Of a stretch of DNA of 64,000 nt, positions 1-9,669 are shown one piece after another. Position numbers and translations under genes: made by a program. Under the pieces are notes generated by a model. It was not told the DNA's origin. It worked only from the letters and a program-made list of their open reading frames with translations, and made no database searches. Origin of the DNA: Pseudoduganella albidiflava (lineage in GTDB: Bacteria > Pseudomonadota > Gammaproteobacteria > Burkholderiales > Burkholderiaceae_D); contig NZ_CP036401.1 of NCBI RefSeq assembly GCF_004322755.1, forward strand, positions 2,914,001 to 2,978,000. Direction: 5' to 3'. Every line of letters starts with the position of its first letter. Position 1 is the first letter of the stretch.

Positions 1-2
1 TG

Positions 3-2807
3 TTCGGCTGGTCGCGCGAGGAAGTGCGCGGCCAGCCGCTGCACGACCTGGTGGTGCCGCCGGCCATGCGCGCGGCCCATACGGCCGGCCTGGCGCGCTT
101 TCTGGCCGGCGGCGACAGCCGCGTGCTGGGCAAGCGCATCGAACTGATGGCGCTGCGCCGTGACGGCAGCGAGTTCCCCGTGGCGATGACGATCGGGCTG
201 ATCGAGGTGGGCGGCAGCCGCTCGTTCGGCGCCTTCCTGGACGATATCTCCGAGCGCCGGCGCATCGAGCGCGAACTGGCCGACAGCGAAGAGTTCCTGC
301 GCACCATCGCCGACAACAGCCCGGCCCTGATCGCCTATCTCGACCGCGACGAAGTGTACCGCTTCGCCAACCGCCGCTTCGAGACGCTGCTGGGCGTGGA
401 CCCGGCGCGCATGATCGGCAAGCGGCTCGGCGACCTGGTCGGCCCGCAGGTGTACGACAGCCTGCGCGGCCACGTGCGCACCGTGCTGTCCGGCCAGGCG
501 GTGCATTTCGAAACAGCGTTCGAGGTGCCCGGCTGGCCCACCTATTTCATGGCCGACTACATCCCCAGCATCGGCGCCGACGGCACGGTGCAGGGCTTCC
601 ACGTGATGGCGATGGACATTACCGACCGCAAGATGGCCGAGCTGGCGCAGGCCCGCAACGAGCGCCTGGCGCAGGCGGCCAGCCGGGCCAAGAGCGAGTT
701 CGTGGCCAATGTCAGCCATGAAATCCGCACGCCCCTGAACGCGGTGCTGGGGCTGGCGCACCTGCTCGAGCATTCCGGGCTGGCGCCGCAGCAGCGCGAA
801 TACGTGGGCATGATCCAGTCGTGCGGCAAGACGCTGGTGGGCGTGGTCGACGATGTGCTCGATTTCTCCAAGATCGAGGCGGGCCGCGTCGACATCGCCG
901 CGCTGCCGTTCGCGCTGGGCGAGATCGTCGAGGCGGCGGCCACCGCCATGCGGGCCAGCGGCAAGCCGCTGGAACTGGTGGTGGACGTGGAGCCGGACTT
1001 GCCGGCCATGTTCATCGGCGATGCGATGCGCCTGCAGCAGGTGCTGCTGAACCTGGTCGGCAATGCCCTCAAGTTCACCGCGCAGGGGCAGGTGGTGTTT
1101 ACCGCCAGCCGGCTGGCCCAGCACGGCAATACGGCGACCGTGCGCTTCGCCGTGCGCGATACCGGCATCGGCATCGACCCTGAGCAGCAGGCGCGCCTGT
1201 TCACGCCGTTCGAACAGGCCGACGCCGGCATTTCGCGCCGCTTCGGCGGCACCGGTCTCGGCCTGACGATCGCCCGCCAGCTGACCGAATTGATGGGCGG
1301 GCGTATCCAGCTGTCCAGCGTGGCGGGCGAGGGCAGCGAGTTTTCGGTGACGCTGCCGCTGGCCTGCGCGCCGCCGCCGGCCGCGCACCCGGGTCTCGAG
1401 GATGCTATGCAGCCCGGCGCCACCGCGCCGCTGCGCCTGCTGGTGGTGGAACCGCGCCGCGCCAGCCGCGCCAGCCTGGCGCGCGCCATCGAAACGCTGG
1501 GCTGGACGGCTGGCTGGGCCGAGTCGGCCGCGCAGGCGGTGGCCGCGGCCGACCTGCCCGTCGATGCCGTGCTGGTCGATGGCGACGCGGCGGTGGTGGC
1601 GCAGCTGCGCCGCGAACTGGCCGCGCGCTGGCCCGGCCGGACGGTGGCGTTCATGCAGCTGACCGGTGGTGTGCAGGGCAATCCGGTGCCGGATACGGTG
1701 CCGCTGGTGCGCCCGGTCACCGCGCAAAGCCTGCGTTCCGCGCTGGCCGGCGTGGTGTCGGCTGCCCCGCGCGTGTTGCCGGCGGATGCCCCGGCGGCGC
1801 CGGAGCGTGCCACCGAACTGGCAGGCGTGCGCGTGCTGCTGGTGGAGGATAATGCGCTCAACCAGCTGGTTGCCAAGGGTATCCTGGAGCCGGCCGGTGC
1901 GCTGGTGACGGCGGTGGGCGACGGCCAGCAGGCGGTCGACCTGTTCGCGGCCCGGCGCGGCGAGAGCCGCTGCGATTTCGATATCGTGCTGATGGATGTG
2001 CAGATGCCCGTGATGGATGGCTACACCGCGACGCGCATCCTGCGCACCCGGCTCGGCCTGCAATTGCCGATCCTGGCCATGAGTGCCGGGGTCACCGCGG
2101 CCGAGCGTGAACAATGCCTGGCGGCGGGCATGAACGACTTCATTCCGAAACCGATCGACGTGGAGCAGATGATGATGCGAATCCAGGAACACTTGCGGCA
2201 GGCCCGGCCCGCCGCGCCGGCGGAAACGCCGCCGGCGCAGCGCTTCGATGTCGAGCGCCTGGCCGCGCTGTCGGCCCGCAATCCGGCGCAGATGCAGTCG
2301 CTGGTCGCGCTGGTGGCCCGCATGGCGCGCGAGGCGCCCGCCGAGCTGGCGCGGGCGCGCGAATGCTGGGAGGACGGCGACGGCGGCGCCGCCGCGCGCA
2401 TCCTCCATGCGCTGCGCGGCTCCGTCGGCAGCCTGGGTGCGCGCACCTTCGCCGCCATCACCGTCGAGCTGGAAGCGGCGCTGCGCGAAGGGCGGCAGGA
2501 CGACGCGGCCCGGCTGTTCGAGGGCGCCGGGCGCGAACTGGGCGGCACCACGGCGTCCGCCCGCGACTGGCTGGCCGGCCACCGGCAGGCCGAGGTGCCG
2601 GCCCCCGCGCCGGAGGACGTGCGGCGCTGGATCACGCTGCTGCGCGAGCGCGACCTGGATGCGTCCACCGTGTATGAAACCCTGCGCGGCGCGCTGGCCG
2701 AACAGCTCGACAGCGACGGCCTGGCGGCCATCGCGGCGGCGATGGCCGCGCTGGACTTCGACCGCGTGCTGGCCCTGCTGCCCGCGGCCATGAAGGAGGG
2801 CCAATGA
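3..2807 (+). CDS. Hybrid sensor histidine kinase (PAS-PAS-HisKA-HATPase-REC-REC-HPt), 5' partial
   Basis: The frame is open to the left edge, so the true start lies outside. The visible protein begins inside a PAS domain (residues 1-90), followed by a second PAS (about 95-215). The HisKA H-box NVSHEIRTPL has its phosphorylatable His near visible residue 239. A HATPase follows, with N-box NLVGNALKF and a G-box ending GGTGLGLTI. The first receiver (about 485-600) is degenerate: it opens VVEPRR where the acidic pair should be. The second (about 620-745) is canonical, with VEDN, MDVQMPVMDG and KPI. A C-terminal HPt has the motif ILHALRGS. The layout implies a phosphorelay His-Asp-His in one polypeptide. 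The stop overlaps the start of the next gene (ATGA), so the REC-GGDEF protein is a likely output partner. The input signal is unknown. Confidence 0.95.
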   Translation, partial: FGWSREEVRGQPLHDLVVPPAMRAAHTAGLARFLAGGDSRVLGKRIELMALRRDGSEFPVAMTIGLIEVGGSRSFGAFLDDISERRRIERELADSEEFLRTIADNSPALIAYLDRDEVYRFANRRFETLLGVDPARMIGKRLGDLVGPQVYDSLRGHVRTVLSGQAVHFETAFEVPGWPTYFMADYIPSIGADGTVQGFHVMAMDITDRKMAELAQARNERLAQAASRAKSEFVANVSHEIRTPLNAVLGLAHLLEHSGLAPQQREYVGMIQSCGKTLVGVVDDVLDFSKIEAGRVDIAALPFALGEIVEAAATAMRASGKPLELVVDVEPDLPAMFIGDAMRLQQVLLNLVGNALKFTAQGQVVFTASRLAQHGNTATVRFAVRDTGIGIDPEQQARLFTPFEQADAGISRRFGGTGLGLTIARQLTELMGGRIQLSSVAGEGSEFSVTLPLACAPPPAAHPGLEDAMQPGATAPLRLLVVEPRRASRASLARAIETLGWTAGWAESAAQAVAAADLPVDAVLVDGDAAVVAQLRRELAARWPGRTVAFMQLTGGVQGNPVPDTVPLVRPVTAQSLRSALAGVVSAAPRVLPADAPAAPERATELAGVRVLLVEDNALNQLVAKGILEPAGALVTAVGDGQQAVDLFAARRGESRCDFDIVLMDVQMPVMDGYTATRILRTRLGLQLPILAMSAGVTAAEREQCLAAGMNDFIPKPIDVEQMMMRIQEHLRQARPAAPAETPPAQRFDVERLAALSARNPAQMQSLVALVARMAREAPAELARARECWEDGDGGAAARILHALRGSVGSLGARTFAAITVELEAALREGRQDDAARLFEGAGRELGGTTASARDWLAGHRQAEVPAPAPEDVRRWITLLRERDLDASTVYETLRGALAEQLDSDGLAAIAAAMAALDFDRVLALLPAAMKEGQ

Positions 2808-3742
2808 CGGCGGCGCTTCCGGAGAACACGATCCTCATCATCGATGACAACGTCGACACCATCCGCCTGCTGTCGGCCATGGTGCGCGAGCAGGGCCGCG
2901 TGCTGTTCGCCACCAGCGGGGCCGCCGGGCTCGAGCTGGCGCGCCTGCAGCGGCCGCAACTGATCCTGCTGGACGTGGAGATGCAGGGGATGGATGGCTT
3001 CGCCGTCAACGAACAGCTCCGCCGCGACCCGGACCTGCGCAGCAGCGCGGTGATCTTCGTCACGGCGCAGTCATCGCCGGAAGCGGAAATCGCCTGCCTG
3101 GACGCGGGCGCCGTCGATTTCATCCCGAAACCGCTGAACGCGGCCGTGGTGCAAGCCCGCGTGCGCACCCACCTGCGGTTGCAGGCGGCGCTGGCGGTGC
3201 TGGGCGACCTGGCCAACCAGGATGGCTTGACTGGCCTGTACAACCGCCGCTATTTCGACCGCCAGGTGGCCACCGAGTTCGCCCGGCACCGGCGCCACCA
3301 GCTGCCATTGGGCCTGGTGCTGGTCGATGTCGATGATTTCAAGCTGTTCAATGACCGCTACGGGCACCAGCGTGGCGACGCGTGCCTGCGGGAAGTGGCG
3401 GAAACGCTGCAGGACGGCGCGCGCCGCCCCGGCGAACTGGCCGCCCGCTACGGCGGCGAGGAATTCGTGGTGCTGCTGCCGAATACCACGCCGGCCGCGC
3501 TGGCCCGTTATGGCGACTGGCTGTGCCGGCGCATCGGTGCGCTCGGCATCCCGCACGCGGCCGCTTCGGCCGCGCCCCATGTTACCGCCAGCATCGGGCT
3601 GTGTGCGCGGATTCCCGCCGAGAACGATACCGTTCAGGGCATGCTGCACGCCGCCGACATGGCGCTGTACCGCGCCAAGCGGGCCGGCCGCAACCGCAGC
3701 GTGCTGGCCGACGAGTCCGTCTCCGACGTGCCGGCGCGGTGA
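2804..3742 (+). CDS. Response regulator with diguanylate cyclase domain (REC-GGDEF)
   Basis: A 312-residue protein with an N-terminal receiver (about 8-125: IIDDN acidic pair, LLDVEMQGMDG phospho-Asp, IPKPL Lys) and a GGDEF domain (about 150-300) with active-site GGEEF near residue 217. It should make c-di-GMP when phosphorylated. The product-inhibition site is not canonical: five residues before GGEEF it reads RPGE, where RxxD is usual. That may weaken feedback inhibition. The ATG overlaps the stop of the upstream hybrid kinase and follows AAGGAGGG. The two are therefore translationally coupled, and the kinase's HPt is the obvious phosphodonor (inference). Confidence 0.95.
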   Translation: MTAALPENTILIIDDNVDTIRLLSAMVREQGRVLFATSGAAGLELARLQRPQLILLDVEMQGMDGFAVNEQLRRDPDLRSSAVIFVTAQSSPEAEIACLDAGAVDFIPKPLNAAVVQARVRTHLRLQAALAVLGDLANQDGLTGLYNRRYFDRQVATEFARHRRHQLPLGLVLVDVDDFKLFNDRYGHQRGDACLREVAETLQDGARRPGELAARYGGEEFVVLLPNTTPAALARYGDWLCRRIGALGIPHAAASAAPHVTASIGLCARIPAENDTVQGMLHAADMALYRAKRAGRNRSVLADESVSDVPAR

Positions 3743-3783
3743 CCGGCAAAGCATGCGGGCAGGGCGGCCCAGCGCAGTGACGG

Positions 3784-3809
3784 GCCGGCGCGACCACGCA
3801 GGCGCCGGC
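3784..3809. repeat. GC-rich inverted repeat between convergent genes
   Basis: GCCGGCGC and GCGCCGGC form a perfect 8-bp stem around a 10-nt loop. It lies between the convergent cyclase and permease genes and touches the permease stop codon. There is no T-run, so it is not a classical intrinsic terminator. It may still stall transcription or protect 3' ends. Confidence 0.45.
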
Positions 3810-5176
3810 TATGCCGCCAGCGCCTGCTTCCTCTGCTTGCTCCAGTAGCCCACGCACAGCGCCAGCAGCCAGACAGGGATCATGTAGACGGACATGCGCA
3901 AGCCCGGCGTCAGGTACATCACCACCAGCACGCCGCCCAGGAACGCCAGGCACAGCCAGTTGGCCAGCGGTACCAGCGGGCTCGGGAAGCCCGTCTTCAG
4001 CCCCTGGGCGCGCTTGGCGGCGCGGAAGCGCAGGTGGATCCAGCTGATCATGCCCCAGTTGATGATGAGCGCCGACACGACCAGGCCCATCAGCAGCTCG
4101 AAGGCCTTGCCCGGCATGAAGTAGTTGACGCTGACGCACACGGCCGTGGCGATGGCCGACACGCCCAGCGCGGCCAGCGGCACGCCACGCTTGTTCACCT
4201 TCAGCAGCGAGCGGGGCGCATTGCCCTGCAGCGCCAGGCCGTACAGCATGCGGCTGTTGCAGTACACGCAGCTGTTGTAGACCGACAGGGCGGCCGTCAG
4301 CACGACCAGGTTCAGCGCATGCGCCACGGCCTTGGCGTCGAGTGCCTGGAAGATCAGCACGAACGGCGATCCGCCTTCGACCACCTTTTGCCACGGGTAC
4401 AGCGACAGCAGCACGCCCAGCGCACCGATGTAGAAGATCAGGATGCGGTAGATGGCCTGGTTGGTGGCCTTCGGGATGGTGCGCGACGGGTCGTCCGCCT
4501 CCGCGGCGGTGATGCCCACCAGTTCCAGCCCGCCGAACGAAAACATGATGACGGCGATCGCCATCACCAGCCCGGTCACGCCGTTGGGGAAGAAGCCGCC
4601 GTGCTGCCACAGGTTGGCGACCGTCGCTTCCGGCCCGGCACCGCCCGAGGCCAGCAGCCACAGGCCGAAGCCGATCATGCCCACGATCGCCAGCACCTTG
4701 ATGATGGCGAACCAGAACTCCATCTCGCCGAACGCCTTCACGTTGGTGAGGCTGATGGCGTTGATGACGACGAAGAACGCCAGTGCCGATACCCAGGTGG
4801 GGATTTCCGGCCACCAGTACTGCACGTAGATGCCCACGGCCGACAGTTCGGCCATGCTGACCAGCACGTACAGCACCCAGTAGTTCCAGCCCGACAGGAA
4901 GCCCGCCAGCGGACCGCAGTATTTGTCGGCGAAGAAGCTGAACGAGCCGGCGACGGGTTCGTCGACCACCATCTCGCCCAGCTGGCGCATGATCAGGAAG
5001 GCGACCACGCCGGCGATCGCATAGCCGAGCAGCACCGACGGGCCGGCCATGCGGATGGTTTGCGCGATGCCGAGGAACAGCCCGGTGCCGATCGCCCCGC
5101 CCAGCGCGATAAGCTGGATGTGGCGGCTTTTCAGCCCGCGTTTCAGCCCTCCGCCGTTATCGATGTGTGCTGCCAT
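3809..5176 (-). CDS. aroP: Aromatic amino acid permease, AroP/PheP type (APC superfamily)
   Basis: A 455-residue, 12-helix inner-membrane transporter. The N-terminus carries the amino-acid permease signature IQLIALGGAIGTGLFLG and then MRQLGEMVVDEPVAGSFS. The stretches GWNYWVLYVLV, GEMEFWFAIIK, IMFSFGGLELVGITAAEA and SVYNSCVYCNSRML are characteristic of the AroP/PheP branch, which imports Phe, Tyr and Trp by proton symport. The length matches the E. coli proteins. Which aromatic substrate is preferred cannot be read from sequence. It stands alone, with a GGGGACC ribosome site before the ATG, convergent to the cyclase and upstream-facing to an AraC regulator. Confidence 0.88.
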   Translation of the reverse strand: MAAHIDNGGGLKRGLKSRHIQLIALGGAIGTGLFLGIAQTIRMAGPSVLLGYAIAGVVAFLIMRQLGEMVVDEPVAGSFSFFADKYCGPLAGFLSGWNYWVLYVLVSMAELSAVGIYVQYWWPEIPTWVSALAFFVVINAISLTNVKAFGEMEFWFAIIKVLAIVGMIGFGLWLLASGGAGPEATVANLWQHGGFFPNGVTGLVMAIAVIMFSFGGLELVGITAAEADDPSRTIPKATNQAIYRILIFYIGALGVLLSLYPWQKVVEGGSPFVLIFQALDAKAVAHALNLVVLTAALSVYNSCVYCNSRMLYGLALQGNAPRSLLKVNKRGVPLAALGVSAIATAVCVSVNYFMPGKAFELLMGLVVSALIINWGMISWIHLRFRAAKRAQGLKTGFPSPLVPLANWLCLAFLGGVLVVMYLTPGLRMSVYMIPVWLLALCVGYWSKQRKQALAA

Positions 5177-5261
5177 GGTCCCCGCCGGTCGTGTTCAAAG
5201 AGCACGATTCTATAGCATCAGGCAACGCAAGGGAAAAGACGATGGGCCGGTATTGCCCGGC

Positions 5262-6374
5262 TCACTGGAGCTGCGTGGCGCGCCAGCGGGATGGCGGCAT
5301 GCCGACCAGGCGCGCGAAGGCGCGCGTGAACGCGGCCTCGGACTCGTAGCCGACCTGGAAGGCGATGCTGGCCACCGGCGCCTGGCCCTGGCGCAGCAGC
5401 GTGGCGGCCAGTTCCATGCGCCAGCGTGCCAGGTAGCGCGCCGGGGACACGCCCAGCAGGCGCGCGAAGCGCTCGCAGAAGGCCGAGCGCGACAGCGCCG
5501 CCGCCGCGGCCAGCTGGGCCACGTTCCACGGGTGGCCGGGATCGGCATGGATCAGCGCCAGCGCGCGGCCCACCTGCCGGTCGCGCAGGCCGGCCAGCCA
5601 GCCGGTGGCGTGGTCGGGCAGGCGGCTGGCGTGGCGGCGCACCGCGTCGATGAACATGGTTTCGCTGATGCGCTCGGCCAGCGCGCCGCCGCCGGGGCCG
5701 CCGCCCGGACCGCACACGCCGCAGGCCGCCTGCAGCATCGCCTGGCGCAGCCACGCGCCATCGCCGTCGGCCGGCACATGCAGCAGCCGCGGCAGCGCTT
5801 CCAGCAGCGGGTTGAACGGGCCGTGGTCGCAGCCGAGGAAGCCGCACACGATGTCGCTGCGGCCATCGGTGCGGCGCGCCGCGTCGCCCCAGGCCAGGTC
5901 ATTGCCGTGGATCGCCAATGGCAGCGGTTTCGGCAGCTCGTGGGTGGCGCGCATCCAGTCCATCGAAAACGGCAGCGGCGGCACGCCGGGCGCGCTGGCC
6001 ATTACGTGGGCATCGCCCTGCGGGAACATGACGACATCGCCCGGCGCCAGCCGCACCGGCGGCTGGCCGGGCAGCGAAGCCCAGGCGGTACCCTCGATCA
6101 GCACGTGGTATTCGATCACGCGGCCGGCGCCGGGGACCACCATGGCTGCGACCTCGGCCGAGGCGGGCGCCTCAACCGCCCATTCCGGCCCCACGTTCAC
6201 GGCGTAGAACACGGCGCCGCGCAGGCGCACGGTGCGCAGCACATCGGACAGCGTGTCGGAGGCGCCGGCAGCGCTCGTGTTGCCGGCAGAGCTGGCAGAG
6301 CGGTTGAAGCCGGTGACGCTGGTGGCGCTGGTGAAGCTGGTGGAGCCGGTGGAGCTGGTGGAGCCGGTGGCCAT
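5262..6374 (-). CDS. AraC-family transcriptional regulator with cupin sensor domain
   Basis: About 370 residues. An N-terminal cupin-like sensor (about 45-220, with EYHVLIEG and LAPGDVVMFPQGDAHV) is followed by a C-terminal AraC HTH pair. In the HTH, WNVAQLAAAAALSRSAFCER is helix-turn-helix 1 and FQVGYESEAAFTRAFARLVG the second. This layout matches the cupin-type AraC regulators often linked to stress or metabolite control. The frame is open far upstream, but the ATG at 6374 is preferred because GGAGGT lies six bases before it. The first 25 residues are low-complexity Gly/Ser/Thr, encoded by imperfect repeats. It is divergent from the methyltransferase and MFS genes, so it may regulate them (inference). 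Confidence 0.85.
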   Translation of the reverse strand: MATGSTSSTGSTSFTSATSVTGFNRSASSAGNTSAAGASDTLSDVLRTVRLRGAVFYAVNVGPEWAVEAPASAEVAAMVVPGAGRVIEYHVLIEGTAWASLPGQPPVRLAPGDVVMFPQGDAHVMASAPGVPPLPFSMDWMRATHELPKPLPLAIHGNDLAWGDAARRTDGRSDIVCGFLGCDHGPFNPLLEALPRLLHVPADGDGAWLRQAMLQAACGVCGPGGGPGGGALAERISETMFIDAVRRHASRLPDHATGWLAGLRDRQVGRALALIHADPGHPWNVAQLAAAAALSRSAFCERFARLLGVSPARYLARWRMELAATLLRQGQAPVASIAFQVGYESEAAFTRAFARLVGMPPSRWRATQLQ

Positions 6375-6531
6375 GAGCGCACCTCCCCGCGGTGATGGTC
6401 GGATTGCGGACGTTTGGTCAAGCATGAACGACGGCCGGACAAGCGTCAAGCAGCGCAGGCTGGCAATAATGGCAAGGCCACGCGGGGACCGCCCGCGCGG
6501 CATCCACCATGACAAGCTGAAGGAGAACAGA

Positions 6532-7383
6532 ATGACCGACCTGGCCGACCTATCCGCCGCCGCCAACGCCGTGACGCCACCGCCCACCCCCGATTTCACC
6601 GCCATCAAGGCACGCCAGCAGGCCACCTGGGCCAGTGGCGACTTCGCGATCGTCGGCACCACGCTGCAGATCGTCGGCGAGCTGCTGGCCGAGGCCGCCG
6701 ACGTGCGCGCCGACGAGCGCGTGCTCGACGTTGCCGCCGGCAATGGCAACGCCACGCTGGCGGCGGCGCGCCGCTTCGCCCGCGTCACGTCCACCGACTA
6801 CGTGCCGGCGCTGCTCGACAAGGGGCGCGACCGTGCCCGTGCCGAAGGCCTCGACGTGGCATTCCAGGTGGCCGACGCGGAAGCGCTGCCGTTCGACGAT
6901 GGCGAATTCGATTGCGTGCTGTCCACCTTCGGCTCCATGTTCGCGCCCGACCATCGGCGCACGGCGGCCGAGATGCTGCGCGTGACCCGCCCTGGCGGGC
7001 GCATCGGCGTGGCCAGCTGGACGCCGGACGGTTTCATCGGCAGGATGTTCAAGGTGGTGGGTGGCTACGTGCCGCCGCCGGCCGGCGTGGCCGGGCCGCC
7101 GCTGTGGGGTACCGAAAGCCACCTGCGCGAGATCTTCGGCGATGTGGCGATGCGCTGCACGCGGCGCGATTTCAATTTCCGCTACCGCTCGGCGGCGCAC
7201 ATGATGCAGGTATTCCGCGATTACTATGGCCCCGTGCTGAAAGCGTTCGCCGCGCTGGACGCCCACGGGCAGGCCGGCCTGAAACGTGACCTGGAGGCGC
7301 TGGCGCGCGAAGCCGACATCTCCGGCGGCGCCTCGCTGGTCGCTCCGGCTGGCTATCTGGAAGCCATCATCGTCAAGCCGTAG
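6532..7383 (+). CDS. Class I SAM-dependent methyltransferase (UbiE-like)
   Basis: A 283-residue cytosolic protein with the methyltransferase motif I VLDVAAGNGNATLAAARR (about 65-82), an acidic loop STDYVPALL, the post-I segment VADAEALPFDDGEFDCVLS and motif III RVTRPGGRIGVASW. These are typical of the UbiE/Coq5-like Methyltransf_11/25 group. The substrate is unknown. The ATG at 6532 is chosen because AAGGAG lies six bases upstream, although the frame is open from 6232. Divergent from the AraC regulator and followed after 100 bp by an MFS exporter, it may form a small resistance or detoxification unit (inference). Confidence 0.88.
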   Translation: MTDLADLSAAANAVTPPPTPDFTAIKARQQATWASGDFAIVGTTLQIVGELLAEAADVRADERVLDVAAGNGNATLAAARRFARVTSTDYVPALLDKGRDRARAEGLDVAFQVADAEALPFDDGEFDCVLSTFGSMFAPDHRRTAAEMLRVTRPGGRIGVASWTPDGFIGRMFKVVGGYVPPPAGVAGPPLWGTESHLREIFGDVAMRCTRRDFNFRYRSAAHMMQVFRDYYGPVLKAFAALDAHGQAGLKRDLEALAREADISGGASLVAPAGYLEAIIVKP

Positions 7384-7483
7384 TCCATCTTCGGTAGTGC
7401 GCGGCGGCGGCGGGAGCCGGCGACCCCCGGGGCGGCGGGCTTCGGCTATAGTGATGTTTTCCTGCCACAACCAAGCCAGCCGC

Positions 7484-8872
7484 ATGTCCGACCGCATCGC
7501 CGAGCGGCGCGCCCGCGCCGTTCCCTGGCTCGTCGCTGCCGCCTTCTTCATGGAGAACCTGGATGCGACAGCGATCACCACGTCGCTGCCGCAGATGGCG
7601 CACACCTTCGGCACGCAGCCCGGCCGCCTGTCGGTGGGCCTGTCCGCTTACCTGGTGGCGCTGGCCGCGTGCATTCCCGCCAGCGGCTGGCTGGCCGACC
7701 GCTACGGGCCGCGCCGCGTGTTCGGTGCCGCCATCGCCGTGTTCACGGCCGCTTCCGTGCTGTGCGCGCTGTCCGGTTCACTGGCCGCGTTCACCGCGGC
7801 ACGCATCCTGCAAGGCATGGGCGGCGCGCTGATGGTGCCGGTCGGCCGGCTGGTGGTGCTGCGCGCCACGCCCAAGGCGGGGCTGGTGCGGGCCATCGCC
7901 ACCATCACCTGGCCCGGGCTGGCGGCGCCCGTGATCGGCCCGGCACTGGGCGGCTTCATCACGGCGCATTGGGGCTGGCAATGGATCTTCCTCGTCAATG
8001 TTCCGCTCGGGGTGCTGCTGTTCGCCGCGGCTTTCGTAGTGATCCCCGGAGCCGGAACGGAGCCGCGCCCGTTCGACCTGCCCGGCTTTGCAGCCAGCGC
8101 GCTGGCCTGCACGCTGCTGATGGTGGGCGCGGAGCTGCCGGCGCAGGGGCGCTGGACGGGAGCCGGGCTGGCGCTGGTGGCTGGTTGCCTGCTGCTGTGG
8201 TGGTGCGCGCGGCACTTCGGCCGCGCCAGCGCGCCGCTGATCGACTTGCGGCCGTTGCGCATCGCCACCTTCGCCGCCACGGTCCGCGGCGGTTCGCTGG
8301 CGCGCATCGCCATCGGCAACGCGCCGTTCCTGTTGCCGCTGATGTTCCAGGTGTCGTTCGGCCTGTCCGGCCCCGTGGCCGGCATGCTGCTGCTGGCGCT
8401 GTTCGCCGGCAACCTCGCGATGAAACCGGCGACGGGCTGGGCAATGCGCCGCTTCGGCCTGCGGCGGGTGCTGGTGTGGAATGGCGCGCTGCTGGCAGCC
8501 AGCTTTCCCGCTTGCGCGCTGCTGCGGCCGGAGACGCCGCTGGCCGTGATCGGCGGCGTGCTGTTTTTCTGCGGGATGTTCCGTTCGATGCAGTTCACCG
8601 CGCTGAACACGCTGGCGTTCGCCAACGTGCCGGCGGCGCAGATGAGCGGGGCGTCCACCCTGTTTTCCGTGGTGGCGCAGGTGACGACGGGGCTGGGGAT
8701 CGCCGGGGCGGCGCTGCTGCTGGAGATGGGCGGACTGGCCGGCTGGGCGGCGGCCGATCCGGCCGTGTTCCGCCTGGCGCTGGTGGCGATGGGCGGCCTG
8801 GCATTGGCCGGCGTGATCGACAGCCTGCGCCTGCCGGCCGATGCCGGGGCGCAGGTGGTGGGCGCGCGCTGA
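7484..8872 (+). CDS. MFS transporter, DHA2 (drug:H+ antiporter) type
   Basis: About 462 residues and strongly hydrophobic, probably 12-14 helices. The N-terminus MENLDATAITTSLPQMAHTF resembles the first helix of EmrB/QacA-like exporters (motif D1 region), and WLADRYGPRRVFG matches MFS motif A. Helix 5 has ALGGFITAHWGWQWIFLVNVP, close to antiporter motif C. The likely role is export of a toxic or signalling compound in exchange for protons; the substrate is unknown. The start is placed at the ATG at 7484, where the hydrophilic N-tail begins, rather than further upstream in the open frame. Confidence 0.85.
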   Translation: MSDRIAERRARAVPWLVAAAFFMENLDATAITTSLPQMAHTFGTQPGRLSVGLSAYLVALAACIPASGWLADRYGPRRVFGAAIAVFTAASVLCALSGSLAAFTAARILQGMGGALMVPVGRLVVLRATPKAGLVRAIATITWPGLAAPVIGPALGGFITAHWGWQWIFLVNVPLGVLLFAAAFVVIPGAGTEPRPFDLPGFAASALACTLLMVGAELPAQGRWTGAGLALVAGCLLLWWCARHFGRASAPLIDLRPLRIATFAATVRGGSLARIAIGNAPFLLPLMFQVSFGLSGPVAGMLLLALFAGNLAMKPATGWAMRRFGLRRVLVWNGALLAASFPACALLRPETPLAVIGGVLFFCGMFRSMQFTALNTLAFANVPAAQMSGASTLFSVVAQVTTGLGIAGAALLLEMGGLAGWAAADPAVFRLALVAMGGLALAGVIDSLRLPADAGAQVVGAR

Positions 8873-8901
8873 ACGCCGGAGATCAGGCGCAGGCTGGGGT
8901 C

Positions 8902-8946
8902 AGATCAGGCGAACGTCGGTCAGGCGAACGCCGGTCAGGCGTGCGT
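8902..8946. repeat. Three 15-bp tandem repeats overlapping a stop codon
   Basis: Three imperfect 15-bp units of the form CGGTCAGGCGAACGC follow one another, with a looser fourth unit upstream (8881-8895). They fill the spacer between the convergent MFS and hemerythrin genes, and the last unit includes the hemerythrin stop codon. This belongs to the spacer-repeat pattern seen throughout the window. Confidence 0.7.
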
Positions 8947-9522
8947 CGGCTTGCGGGGCAATAGTTTCAAAGCGGCGAAGGCCGCTCCGGCCACGCCCAG
9001 CACCACGGCGGCGGTGCTGCCCGAGAAGCCGATGGCATGGTCCTTGGCCAGCTTGCCGGCTTGCGGCGCCACCAGCTGCATGCGGCGGCGGGTCATTTCG
9101 GCACCCAGCTCGCTGAGGCGATCGCGGCTCAGCTTGCGCTCGGCGTCCGGCAGCAGCACGGTTTCCTCGTCGGCCACGTGGTGCATCACGTCGCGCATCA
9201 GTTCGTGCACCAGTTCATCATGCCTGGCATCGGTCGGCCGGGTCGCGCGCAACTGCGTGATCAGGCGGCGCATCTCGTTGTGTTCCGGCTCGGCCTTCAG
9301 CATGGTGGGATCGGTGCCTTCCAGTTGGCGCATCACCGGGTAGAAGATCTCTTCTTCCAGCGTGGCGTGGATTTCCAGGGCGGTGCAGATCGTCTCTGCC
9401 AGCGCCTTCTTCACTTTCGGCTTCTGCGTCGTCGTGTACTGGTGGAAGGTCACCAGGGTGTGCGAATGGTCGAAGCGGATCATGTCGGTAATCGTCGGGC
9501 TAAGCTTGTTCAGTGAAAACAT
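8935..9522 (-). CDS. Hemerythrin/HHE cation-binding domain protein with C-terminal membrane helix
   Basis: A 195-residue protein. An N-terminal HHE domain (about 10-125) carries candidate di-iron ligands: FDHSHTL, HATLEEEIFYPVM, EHNEMR and HHVADEETVLLP. The spacing suits a four-helix bundle binding a di-iron site. The C-terminus has one hydrophobic helix (GSTAAVVLGVAGAAFAALKLL) and a basic tail, which suggests inner-membrane attachment. Such proteins bind oxygen or NO, or protect against oxidative stress; the exact role is unknown. The ATG at 9522 is chosen because AAGGAG lies just upstream, not the longer frame to 9555. Confidence 0.88.
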   Translation of the reverse strand: MFSLNKLSPTITDMIRFDHSHTLVTFHQYTTTQKPKVKKALAETICTALEIHATLEEEIFYPVMRQLEGTDPTMLKAEPEHNEMRRLITQLRATRPTDARHDELVHELMRDVMHHVADEETVLLPDAERKLSRDRLSELGAEMTRRRMQLVAPQAGKLAKDHAIGFSGSTAAVVLGVAGAAFAALKLLPRKPTHA

Positions 9523-9669
9523 CTTCTTCTCCTTGAAGTTCCGGCAACACCTCATCTTAGGCGAGGATGCCGGCGGCTAGCGTAGGAATAGCCCTCAGCC
9601 GAATGTCGGCGGACTGCGCACAAAGCGAACGCTACAGGTTATAGTTCCCGCAATACCCTCCGGGAGCCG